DNA from: Actinobacteria bacterium UBA2286
Lineage (GTDB): Bacteria > Actinomycetota > Coriobacteriia > Anaerosomatales > Anaerosomataceae
DNA: 39,503 nucleotides
Assembly (NCBI GenBank): GCA_002345925.1
Contig: DDWM01000040.1
Span: 16,297-55,799 of the forward strand
Reading direction: 5' to 3'
Each line of letters starts with the position of its first letter. The stretch's first letter is position 1. Below, one piece after another: positions 21,810-29,154 of this stretch. The notes under the pieces are model-generated. The model ran no database searches. It was not told the origin of the DNA and was given only the letters and a program-made list of their open reading frames with translations. The position numbers and the translations under genes were made by a program.

Positions 21810-22463
21810 TCACTTCGCGCCTGTCGCCTTCTCCGGCGGCACCGAGCACTGCTTCATCACCTCGGCAAGCACCCTGTAAGGACGCGTGCCCACCACGAGC
21901 TGCGTGCACATCAGCGCCGAAGGTGTTGTGTTCACTCCGAGTTCCATCGCGAGATGTACGAAGGCGTGCAGCCGCTCCTCATACGTACCGTCTTGCCACG
22001 CCGCCATAACCGCGACCGGATCCAAACCTTGCGCTGCGGCGATCTCCAGCAGCACCTCCGGGTTGCCGATATCCAGCCCCAGGCTGTAGTGCGCCGAGAA
22101 GATCGCCTCATGCACCGCCTCATATACATCCGGGCCCGCATCGCGGGCGATTTCGGCCATGACCATCGCGCGATGCGTCTTCGGAACAAGGTCCGGCAGC
22201 ACCATCGGATGCCCCGCTGCCGAGGCCAACTCCAGGAGATGCGCCTCGACACGCTCTGAGTGGCCGAGGCCGTTCTCAGCGGCCGAGATACCCTCCTCGG
22301 GCATGTCAGGTCGCAGTTCGAACGGGACGTTCATGATCGGGACTGAGAATTCGCGGCCAAGCTGCTCGTACCGGAACCGGTCGACGAAGCAGAATGGTCA
22401 AGCGTAGTCGAAGAACACGAGTACCGGCTGAGCCCCTGCCAGCCGCTGGCCCTCGGCGCTCAC
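21810..22463 (-). CDS. DsbA/FrnE-family selenoprotein (in-frame TGA read as selenocysteine)
   Basis: Read through one in-frame TGA (22398-22400), this is a 217-residue thioredoxin-fold protein of the DsbA/FrnE family. Codon 22 is the TGA, and the active site reads FDYA-U-PFC, exactly where relatives have CPxC. After it come FRYEQ, VPFELRPDMPEEG and the helical FrnE insert, and near the C-terminus NTTPSALM supplies the family's cis-proline loop. The start is a GTG overlapping the amrS stop (GTGA, 22460-22463). A hairpin with SECIS geometry follows the TGA. Without read-through, translation would have to start at an ATG at 22334 with no active site and no upstream Shine-Dalgarno. Expected role: thiol-disulfide exchange or isomerase chemistry in the cytoplasm, as no signal peptide is seen. 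A TGC/TGT-to-TGA mutation or sequencing error is the alternative. Confidence 0.85.
22362..22392 (-). promoter_or_regulatory. Bacterial SECIS element
   Basis: On the minus strand, 6-36 bases after the TGA, the RNA can fold as CTGC/GCAG, one bulged U, UCGU/ACGA, a two-base bulge (CG), ACC/GGU, and an apical six-base loop GGUUCC. The loop GU lies at +21/+22 from the TGA, almost the same place as in the E. coli fdhF element, and the bulge 5' of the apical stem is also matched. This is the geometry recognised by SelB for selenocysteine insertion. Confidence 0.75.
22398..22400 (-). other. In-frame TGA, probable selenocysteine codon
   Basis: This TGA is codon 22 of the DsbA/FrnE-like frame and occupies the first position of the redox motif (U-P-F-C). 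It is the only stop in a 218-codon frame whose protein homology continues on both sides. Confidence 0.82.
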
Positions 22464-23467
22464 CTGCGCACCCCCAGCGGACGACCGCAGTGCGCGCAAC
22501 TTCCATCGTCAAGACTCATGCTCAGCACGCAGTGCCCCTCTCGCTCGATTGCGGTCGCACCACACGACGGACACCGTGTGTCCTCTCCACCGGGTAGATC
22601 GACGTTGCCGAGAAACACGAAGTGCAACCCCTCCTCGGCGCCGATCGCAACCGCTCGCTCAAGCGTTGGAATCGGCGTGGGCGGCAGGTGTGACAGCTCC
22701 ACGTACGGAAAGAAGCGTGTGATGTGCCAGGGAGTTTCAGGGCCAAGCTCGCTCGCGATCCAGGCGGCGATTCCGTGCAGAGTGTCATCGTCGTCGTTGA
22801 CGGTCGGGATGATGTTGGTTACCACCTCCACGTGCATCTGCCAGACCTGCTTCGCGCGCACCGCCATATCGAGCACGGGTCGCACCGAGTGGATCCTGCA
22901 CAAGGTTTGGCATGTGTGGTCGTCAAACGCCTTCACGTCGACACGCCAGACATCGATGACCTCGCCGATGGCATCGAGGCCCGCCTCGGTGATGTAGCCG
23001 TTTGTCACCATCACGGTGTAGAGGCCTGCAGCACGGGCGGCTGAGGAGACGTCAAGCACGTACTCGGCCCAGATCACGGGCTCGTTGTAGGTGAACGCTA
23101 TGCCCTCGCACCCGCGCTCAATCGCAAGGCGCACGGCATCTTCGGGCGAGAGCATGCTGAGCTCACCGTCGCCGGGCGCTGCTCGGCTGATCTGCCAGTT
23201 CTGGCAGTGAGCACAGTGCATCGTACAGCCCACACTGCCGAGCGAGAACACGCGTGTTCCCGGCCTGTAGTGGAATACGGGCTTCTTCTCGATCGGGTCT
23301 ACCGCGACGGCCGAGACAAGACCATACGTCAGCGCCACCAGCCGTCCGCCGTGATTCTCGCGCACTCCACATACACCGGTCTTGCCGAGCGCGATCCGAC
23401 AGTCGTGTGGACAGAGCAGGCAGTGTACCCGCTTACCCTCGGCTTCCCAGAGCAGTGCCTCGCGCAC
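22460..23467 (-). CDS. amrS: AmmeMemoRadiSam-system radical SAM enzyme AmrS
   Basis: This 335-residue radical SAM protein has the cluster motif CTMHCAHC (Cys81, 85, 88; CxxxCxxC) followed by QNWQIS, as in the AmmeMemoRadiSam family. An N-terminal four-Cys region (Cys16, 19, 23, 33) and a C-terminal zinc-ribbon-like tail (CPSC at 299-302, CAHC at 324-327) flank the barrel. The usual partners AMMECR1 and Memo are not next to it. The GTG start has an AGGGAGG ribosome binding site, 9 bases after the hydrogenase-like gene. The stop overlaps the selenoprotein start as GTGA, so the two proteins are made together. The reaction is unknown; the family is thought to modify a protein or nucleic acid. Confidence 0.9.
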   Translation of the reverse strand: MREALLWEAEGKRVHCLLCPHDCRIALGKTGVCGVRENHGGRLVALTYGLVSAVAVDPIEKKPVFHYRPGTRVFSLGSVGCTMHCAHCQNWQISRAAPGDGELSMLSPEDAVRLAIERGCEGIAFTYNEPVIWAEYVLDVSSAARAAGLYTVMVTNGYITEAGLDAIGEVIDVWRVDVKAFDDHTCQTLCRIHSVRPVLDMAVRAKQVWQMHVEVVTNIIPTVNDDDDTLHGIAAWIASELGPETPWHITRFFPYVELSHLPPTPIPTLERAVAIGAEEGLHFVFLGNVDLPGGEDTRCPSCGATAIEREGHCVLSMSLDDGSCAHCGRPLGVRR

Positions 23468-23476
23468 GCTGCCTCC

Positions 23477-25300
23477 CTAACCGGGAGCCAGTCGCACCTG
23501 GTCCTTCCCGGCATGCATCGCCTCTCGGAGTGCCGCGTCTGCGGCCTCCAACAACGCCATCGGATCCGAGAGCGTCTCGGCGGCCGTTGCAACACCTGCC
23601 GACACACTCAGGGCGTTATCGTCTGTATACCCCTCAGCACGACCGATGTCCGCCTTGCGGATCGCCGAGCGGATCTTCTCGGTGACAGCGAATGCGGCGG
23701 TCTTGCCCACGCCCGGGAGCAGCACCGCGAACTGATCCGCCACGTAGCGCGCCGCCATGTCGGTCGACCGTAGCTGCACCGCCAACAGATTCCCAAGAGC
23801 GGCCAATATCCGATCGCCGGCTTCTTCGCCGAGAGCATCGTTCACAAGTCCGAAGTCATCGATGTCGAAGAGCACCAGTGACAGCGGCGCCTTATAGCGA
23901 GCATGTCGGGCCACTTCAAGCTGCAGCCGCTCCGAGAACGCACGTCTGTTCCACAGTCCCGTCAGAACATCGAGAGTCTGAGTCGCCTCAAGCGATTCTT
24001 CAGCAGTAGCCAGGCGCTGGCGCTGCAGCGGGAAGCACATCGACCAGGTGGAGTCTCCGCGCAGGATGGCAATCGCGTGCTCAACGCAGGTGGGATATCC
24101 GCACGCTCCGCAATCCAGTACGTCTGCCCGGGTAGCGAATCCGCCGGAGGCAAGCACCTCGTCTATCTGCTGTTCACCCGGGCGAGGTATGTGCACCGGG
24201 TCGGCCGTGAACGAGCGCACAAGTTCGACTGCTGGTAGTACTCCGAGCAGTGAGCGAGTACTCACACGCGTTGTACCAGGCAGCTCGCGGGCGGCCGACT
24301 CGACATTGCGCTTCGAGAAAAGCGAGAGCCCGGGGTTCACGGCAGGACCATCGATGCAGCCCTCGCAGTTGAGCATGTCCACTATCGCAGGTGCGATCTC
24401 GCCCGAGGTCATCGCCGCGAGCAGCCGGTCGAGCGCTTCGATGCCGCGCACCACGTACACCTGCTGGCTGGTCATGTCGCTTGCGGTAAGCGTCTTGCGC
24501 GGGAAGCCGTCCGTGAGCGAGATTTCCTTGAATATCCCGGGCCGGCGCGGTCCGGGCTCGATCGCTTTGCCCCGAACGGGACGCTGCTGCTCGGACTCGG
24601 CGATCATCGATTTGAGCTCTGCGAAGTCGATCGCTGCGTCAATGACACCGCCAAACTCGGGATCGCACACTTCGTCCTTACGCGCGTAACACGGGCTGAC
24701 ATACACGATGGCGACATCATCTGGGTAGAGCGACCTGATGAGTCGCGCCTGCGCGACGTACGGCGGCATCACCGGGGCGAGCGCTGGCGTCAGTGCCGGG
24801 TAGTACCGTCGAACGAAGTCCACGGCTACCGGACATGTCGAACGCATGACGAGCAGCGAATTCTCGCGAGCGTGCACGCGCTCGTACTCGGCCGCAACCA
24901 TCTCTTCGCCGAGAAGGGTGGTCTCAACCGAATGGAAGCCGAGAATGGTCAGTGCGCGCTCAACTTGTGGGACTGTCATCGGATGCATGGCGGCGATGAA
25001 CTCCGTCGCCAGCAAAGCGATCACCGGCCGGCGTCCCCTGAGCAAGTCGAGCACCTGCGGGGTGTCATCCCTGACGATGTGGCCGCGTGCACCGCACTCG
25101 TTCACGCACTGTCCGCAGGCGATGCACTTCTCCTGGATGACCTCGGAGCGTCCATCGACGACACGAATCGCCTTCACCGGGCACGCTCGCACGCAGCCCC
25201 AGCACTCACGACACGCGTCTTTGCGATGCGTGATCAGCGGCTCGCGGAGCTTGCATTCTGTCACTCCAGCGCTGCCATCGATCTCGACTCTGTCGCCCAT
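23477..25300 (-). CDS. [FeFe]-hydrogenase-like sensor fused to an Fe-S domain and a degenerate GGDEF domain
   Basis: This 607-residue protein combines several domains. Residues 25-75 bind two [4Fe-4S] clusters (C30, C33, C36, C40; C59, C62, C65, C69). Residues 90-365 are the C-terminal hydrogenase large-subunit domain. Its H-cluster cysteines are C156 (STCP), C204 (SPC) and C312/C315 (NCEGC), but the proton-relay Cys of the canonical TSCCP motif is Thr155. Residues 393-423 are a four-Cys Fe-S domain (DCGACGYPTC..C). Residues 440-605 are a GGDEF domain whose signature reads VADQF, so cyclase activity is probably lost. The ATG at 25300 follows GGGGGA; an upstream in-frame start is rejected because it overlaps queT. 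It is likely a redox or H2 sensor rather than an enzyme. Confidence 0.85.
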   Translation of the reverse strand: MGDRVEIDGSAGVTECKLREPLITHRKDACRECWGCVRACPVKAIRVVDGRSEVIQEKCIACGQCVNECGARGHIVRDDTPQVLDLLRGRRPVIALLATEFIAAMHPMTVPQVERALTILGFHSVETTLLGEEMVAAEYERVHARENSLLVMRSTCPVAVDFVRRYYPALTPALAPVMPPYVAQARLIRSLYPDDVAIVYVSPCYARKDEVCDPEFGGVIDAAIDFAELKSMIAESEQQRPVRGKAIEPGPRRPGIFKEISLTDGFPRKTLTASDMTSQQVYVVRGIEALDRLLAAMTSGEIAPAIVDMLNCEGCIDGPAVNPGLSLFSKRNVESAARELPGTTRVSTRSLLGVLPAVELVRSFTADPVHIPRPGEQQIDEVLASGGFATRADVLDCGACGYPTCVEHAIAILRGDSTWSMCFPLQRQRLATAEESLEATQTLDVLTGLWNRRAFSERLQLEVARHARYKAPLSLVLFDIDDFGLVNDALGEEAGDRILAALGNLLAVQLRSTDMAARYVADQFAVLLPGVGKTAAFAVTEKIRSAIRKADIGRAEGYTDDNALSVSAGVATAAETLSDPMALLEAADAALREAMHAGKDQVRLAPG

Positions 25301-25311
25301 GTGATCCCCCG

Positions 25312-25872
25312 TCAGTCCTCGGTCACGCCGAACATCTGCTCGAAACCGAGCCTTTTCAAAGCAGCAAGCACGACTCCCCCGAGTACGTAGACTGCGACAA
25401 ACTGACCCGCAGCAACAGTCACGACGCCAAACGCGTACATCGTCGGCCACGACGATGCAACGTTGATTCCGAAGAGCGTGAGGTCATAGAAACCCGTCGC
25501 CGCCAGAACGACCGGCAGGTAGGCCGGCACGATGAGCGCGTTCGTTACTATCGGGCCGAGAAGCGCGATTCTAGGCCGCTTGCGGAAACGCCACATCCAC
25601 ACAGCCCCTAGCAATGTGCCGAGCGAGCCAAACCCAACGTCGAGAAGCGCAACGGGCCCAAAGATCGGAAGCATCGCCGCATTCGCTACGACTGAACCAA
25701 GCGCCAATCCTGGGATCGCAGCCGGGGTCAGACATGCGACGACGGTCAGCGCCTCACTGAGGCGAAGCTGAACGGGACCGTAGCCGAGCGGGTTCTGTAT
25801 CGTGACGAACGTCAGCACGGCGTACACGGCGGCGATTACGCCGGCCTGGGCGATATAGCGTGAGAGCCTCAC
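25312..25872 (-). CDS. queT: QueT-family ECF transporter substrate-binding protein
   Basis: This 186-residue membrane protein has about six helices and the QueT hallmark LRLSEALTVVACLTPAAIPGL. QueT proteins are S components that bind queuosine precursors (preQ0, preQ1 or queuine) and work with the shared EcfA/EcfT module. That module is not in the window. The GTG start has AAGGAG and lies one base after the histidine kinase stop. I see no preQ1 riboswitch, and there is no room for one. Specificity is assigned by family resemblance only. Confidence 0.83.
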   Translation of the reverse strand: MRLSRYIAQAGVIAAVYAVLTFVTIQNPLGYGPVQLRLSEALTVVACLTPAAIPGLALGSVVANAAMLPIFGPVALLDVGFGSLGTLLGAVWMWRFRKRPRIALLGPIVTNALIVPAYLPVVLAATGFYDLTLFGINVASSWPTMYAFGVVTVAAGQFVAVYVLGGVVLAALKRLGFEQMFGVTED

Positions 25873-25873
25873 G

Positions 25874-27385
25874 TTACTCCTTGGGTTCTTTTGCGCGATT
25901 GCGAGCCAGTGAAATTGTGAAGGTGGTTCCAGAGCCTACCTTACTGCGAACCCAAATCATACCGCCGCTCGAATCGATGATGTGTTTGGCGATAGGCAGA
26001 CCAAGTCCGAAGCCGCCCGTCTCCTTTGAGCGAGACGCGTCGCTGCGATAAAACCGCTCGAAGATGCTGGGCAGGTCCTTTTCGGGGATGCCGATGCCAG
26101 TGTCACTCACTTCAACGACGACCCTGTCGCGCTGCCGCCTGGTGGTGAGCTGCACTCGTCCGGCCTCATCTGTGTACTTGCATGAGTTGTCCACAAGTAT
26201 CGCGAGAGCCTCTTCGATGCGATCAGGATCACCGTATAGCCAAAGCGGTCCTTCGTCGGGGCCGACGAACTCGAGGTTCTTGCCGATGTAGCGAGTTGCA
26301 GCACCGGCAAGGACCTCTCGGCTTGCTGCGTTGATGTCGTAGCGGACGTTCCGGAAATCGAGCACTCCCTCGCTTCGGATCATCGACAGCAGATCGCTGC
26401 ACAGCCGCGCCATGCGTCGCGATTCGCGATCGATCGCGGCGATAGCCTCTTCGCGCATGGCCGGGTCCTCAGCACCCCAGGCCCTCAGAATGTTCACGTA
26501 GCCCCGAATACCGGCAACAGGCGTTGCCAGCTCGTGTGACGCATCCGCAACGAAACGCGTCTGCGCCTCGGCACGCCGGCGCAAGCGATCGATGAGCGCG
26601 TTCAGGGACTTGGCGAGATCGGCGATCTCATGCTCGCCCTCTTCCGGCAGCCTCACATCCAGTTGCCCTGCGTCGACCGAATCGGCCGCCGTTCGGACAT
26701 TGTCAACGAGCGAGAGCACCCATCCCATGATCACCTGCATCATGAGAACGGCGACCATCATTGCAAAGATGCCCACGATGAACATCGGCGAACGTGCCGA
26801 GTCCAAGATTCCCTCTTCACGTGTGGGAAGGTACACCACGTCGATAACGCCCACGGTGTTGTCCGGAAGATCTAGCGGCACATGAACGATGTACTTGCCG
26901 AGGTCGGCGCGGGTGAACATGCCAGTCAACAAGTCCCTGTCGACCGGCCCCGTCTGAAGAGGCTGCCTGTCGGAGAGGGTCTGCGCTAGGCCATCGGCAT
27001 CATCAACGACCGCCCTGTCGTCACTGAACCAAACGAGACGAAGCTGGCGGTCATCGGCGTCCCGAACGTAGAGCGCAAACGCGCCCTCTTCAACCGCACC
27101 GACGGCAAAAAGATCCGGCACCGCTCGCATGAGCAGGCGGAACGCCTCCTGTTCACGCTCTTGGCCAATCAGCCCCTCGGACGCTGCCTGCAGCTTCGCT
27201 GTTGTCGTGGCCTTAGCCACGGCCTGCGATGCGAGACGCGTCAGTCGCCAGGTAGTGTTCTGTGCCGAAGAAGCCATACCATCCGCGACAAAGAAGTACG
27301 TTGCCAGCGTGACACTCCCAACCAGCAGCACCGCGAAGACGATCGCAAGGTACAGAACGCGGGCTCGTATCGAGAGTGGGCGCAA
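25874..27385 (-). CDS. Membrane sensor histidine kinase (OmpR-partner type)
   Basis: This 503-residue kinase has a first membrane helix (residues 10-35), an extracytoplasmic sensor of about 165 residues, a second helix (200-225), a HAMP domain (225-275), HisKA with His284 in DASHELATP, and HATPase_c motifs DNSCKYT, DTGIGIP and GFGLGLPIAK. The apparent start is TTG at 27385, directly after the regulator's stop; there is no ATG or GTG before the first helix. Its partner is the response regulator upstream. The signal is unknown. Confidence 0.92.
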   Translation of the reverse strand: MRPLSIRARVLYLAIVFAVLLVGSVTLATYFFVADGMASSAQNTTWRLTRLASQAVAKATTTAKLQAASEGLIGQEREQEAFRLLMRAVPDLFAVGAVEEGAFALYVRDADDRQLRLVWFSDDRAVVDDADGLAQTLSDRQPLQTGPVDRDLLTGMFTRADLGKYIVHVPLDLPDNTVGVIDVVYLPTREEGILDSARSPMFIVGIFAMMVAVLMMQVIMGWVLSLVDNVRTAADSVDAGQLDVRLPEEGEHEIADLAKSLNALIDRLRRRAEAQTRFVADASHELATPVAGIRGYVNILRAWGAEDPAMREEAIAAIDRESRRMARLCSDLLSMIRSEGVLDFRNVRYDINAASREVLAGAATRYIGKNLEFVGPDEGPLWLYGDPDRIEEALAILVDNSCKYTDEAGRVQLTTRRQRDRVVVEVSDTGIGIPEKDLPSIFERFYRSDASRSKETGGFGLGLPIAKHIIDSSGGMIWVRSKVGSGTTFTISLARNRAKEPKE

Positions 27386-28066
27386 CTACGCCCTCGCAAA
27401 GAAGTAGCCGACTCCTCGGATCGTCTGAATGACCTTGTTCTCCTTGTCACCGATCTTGTTGCGGAGATGACAGACGAAGACCTCGATGACATTGCTGTCG
27501 GTCGCGTGCTGTCCGCCCCAGACCGTCTCCAGGATCTCATCGCGCGATATCACTCTGCCTGCATTTGCGACGAGGTACGCGAGCAAATCAAACTCTTTCG
27601 CGGTAAGGTCAAGCGGAGTTCCGCCGATTGAAGCCTCGCGCTTCTCGGGATCGATCCGAATCCCGGAGGCTTCGTACGGCGCCTGAGCTGCCACTCCTCG
27701 AGTGCGCTTCAGCAGCGCCCGAACACGCGAGAGCAGCTCGGGAATCTCAAAGGGCTTCCGGAGGTAATCGTCCGCCCCGGCTTCGAAGCCCGAGACAACG
27801 TCGTGCGTCTCGGCGCGTGCCGTGAGCATAAGGATCGGGACCGTCGAGCCCTTCTTGCGCACATGTCGGGCGACATCGATCCCATCAATGCCCGGAAGCA
27901 TCAGGTCGAGGATGAGCAGTGCCACTTCGTTGCTCTCCAGCAAATCGATAGCGGTCGGGCCATCCCCGGCTCGCAACACACCGAACCCGGCATGCTCGAG
28001 TTCAAGTTCCACAAAACGCGCGATCGTCGCGTCATCTTCAACGATGAGCACGGTTCCTTCGGCCAT
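27386..28066 (-). CDS. OmpR/PhoB-family response regulator
   Basis: This 226-residue regulator has a receiver domain with the acidic pair EDD (10-12), phospho-acceptor Asp54 in LILDLMLPG and the Lys in YLRKPF. The winged-helix DNA-binding domain follows (about 130-225), ending with HLRNKIGDKENKVIQTIRGVGYFFA. A strong GGGAGGACG site precedes the ATG. It is adjacent to and co-transcribed with the histidine kinase. The 58-base gap upstream contains an AT-rich palindrome TTAATATTAA (28119-28128), which may be part of its promoter or operator. Confidence 0.95.
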   Translation of the reverse strand: MAEGTVLIVEDDATIARFVELELEHAGFGVLRAGDGPTAIDLLESNEVALLILDLMLPGIDGIDVARHVRKKGSTVPILMLTARAETHDVVSGFEAGADDYLRKPFEIPELLSRVRALLKRTRGVAAQAPYEASGIRIDPEKREASIGGTPLDLTAKEFDLLAYLVANAGRVISRDEILETVWGGQHATDSNVIEVFVCHLRNKIGDKENKVIQTIRGVGYFFARA

Positions 28067-28118
28067 GGCGTCCTCCCAGCAACTACTACGGGTATTGCCG
28101 CGCCCCTCGTCGCGTTCC

Positions 28119-28128
28119 TTAATATTAA
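28119..28128. promoter_or_regulatory. AT-rich palindrome upstream of the response regulator
   Basis: TTAATATTAA is a perfect 10-base palindrome in otherwise GC-rich DNA, overlapping the asd stop codon and lying 53 bases before the regulator start. TAATAT within it could serve as a -10 element on the minus strand. No matching -35 is clear. It could also be an autoregulatory operator. Confidence 0.3.
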
Positions 28129-29150
28129 CGCTGAACGAGTAGTTCGGCTATCTGAACCGCGTTTAATGCGGCACCCTTGCGCAGTTGGTCCGCCACGCAC
28201 CACAGCTGAATCCCATTTTGGACAGAGTCATCGGCTCGCAGCCTGCCCACATAGACGTCATCAGTTCCCTCAAGAAGGGCGGGCATCGGGTATGAATTTC
28301 CCGCTGTATCGTCCAAGAGCGTCACGCCAGACGCGCCACTGAGCGCTTCACGCGCCGACTCGACCGACACGGGCGACGCGAACTCGACATTGATCGCCTC
28401 GGAGTGGCAGCGCAGGACCGGAACACGCACGCATGTTGCAGCTATGCGTATCTCCGGCGCGTGCATGATCTTCCTGGTCTCGACGACCATCTTCCACTCT
28501 TCTTTGGTGGATCCATCGCCGAGGAAGACATCGATGTGCGGGATACAGTTGAAAGCGATCCGGTGCGCAAACTGCTCGACGTGCAGCTCCTCGCCAGCCA
28601 GGAACTCGCCGCTCTGCGCATAGAGCTCGTCCATCGCAGCCTGGCCCGCTCCTGAAGCAGCCTGATACGTTGCGACGACCACGCGCTCGATGGGCGCAAG
28701 ATCGGCCAGCGGCTTGAGGGCCACAACCATCTGGATAGTGGAGCAGTTCGGGTTGGCGATGACTCCATTGTGCAGGTACGCATCGTCAGGATTGACCTCG
28801 GGCACCACAAGCGGAACATCCTCATCCATGCGGAATGCCGAAGAGTTGTCGATCATGACGCACCCCGCACCGGTGACTGCGTCCAGGAACTGCTTGCTCA
28901 CGCCTGCACCTGCCGAGAAGAGCGCGATATCGACGCCGTCAAAGCTCTGCGCCGTCAGCTCCTCAACGACCAGCTCTCCCCCCGCGAACGGCAGACGCTT
29001 TCCGGCCGAGCGAGACGATGCCAGCGCGACGACGCGAGATGCGGGAAAACCGCGCTGCTCGAGAACCTTGAGCATCTCGATACCAACCGCGCCGGTGGCG
29101 CCAGCTACTGCGACGACCGGGTTCTCGGGCATGAGCTTGTTCCAGGCCAT
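28125..29150 (-). CDS. asd: Aspartate-semialdehyde dehydrogenase
   Basis: This 341-residue NADPH enzyme reduces aspartyl phosphate to aspartate semialdehyde, for lysine, threonine, methionine and diaminopimelate synthesis. The nucleotide-binding GATGAVG is at residues 17-23, the active-site Cys136 is in NPNCSTIQ, and the substrate-binding S..GAG and EEWKM segments follow. The ATG at 29150, four bases after the aspartate kinase stop and preceded by GAGAGGAAG, is preferred to an upstream in-frame start. It is in an operon with the kinase, so the two first steps of the aspartate pathway are made together. Confidence 0.97.
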   Translation of the reverse strand: MAWNKLMPENPVVAVAGATGAVGIEMLKVLEQRGFPASRVVALASSRSAGKRLPFAGGELVVEELTAQSFDGVDIALFSAGAGVSKQFLDAVTGAGCVMIDNSSAFRMDEDVPLVVPEVNPDDAYLHNGVIANPNCSTIQMVVALKPLADLAPIERVVVATYQAASGAGQAAMDELYAQSGEFLAGEELHVEQFAHRIAFNCIPHIDVFLGDGSTKEEWKMVVETRKIMHAPEIRIAATCVRVPVLRCHSEAINVEFASPVSVESAREALSGASGVTLLDDTAGNSYPMPALLEGTDDVYVGRLRADDSVQNGIQLWCVADQLRKGAALNAVQIAELLVQR

Positions 29151-29154
29151 CGCT

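Noticed and set aside
21810..22334. Short DsbA-like gene starting at ATG 22334
   Set aside because: This version would lack the redox active site and has no Shine-Dalgarno; family homology continues upstream through the TGA to a GTG coupled to amrS.
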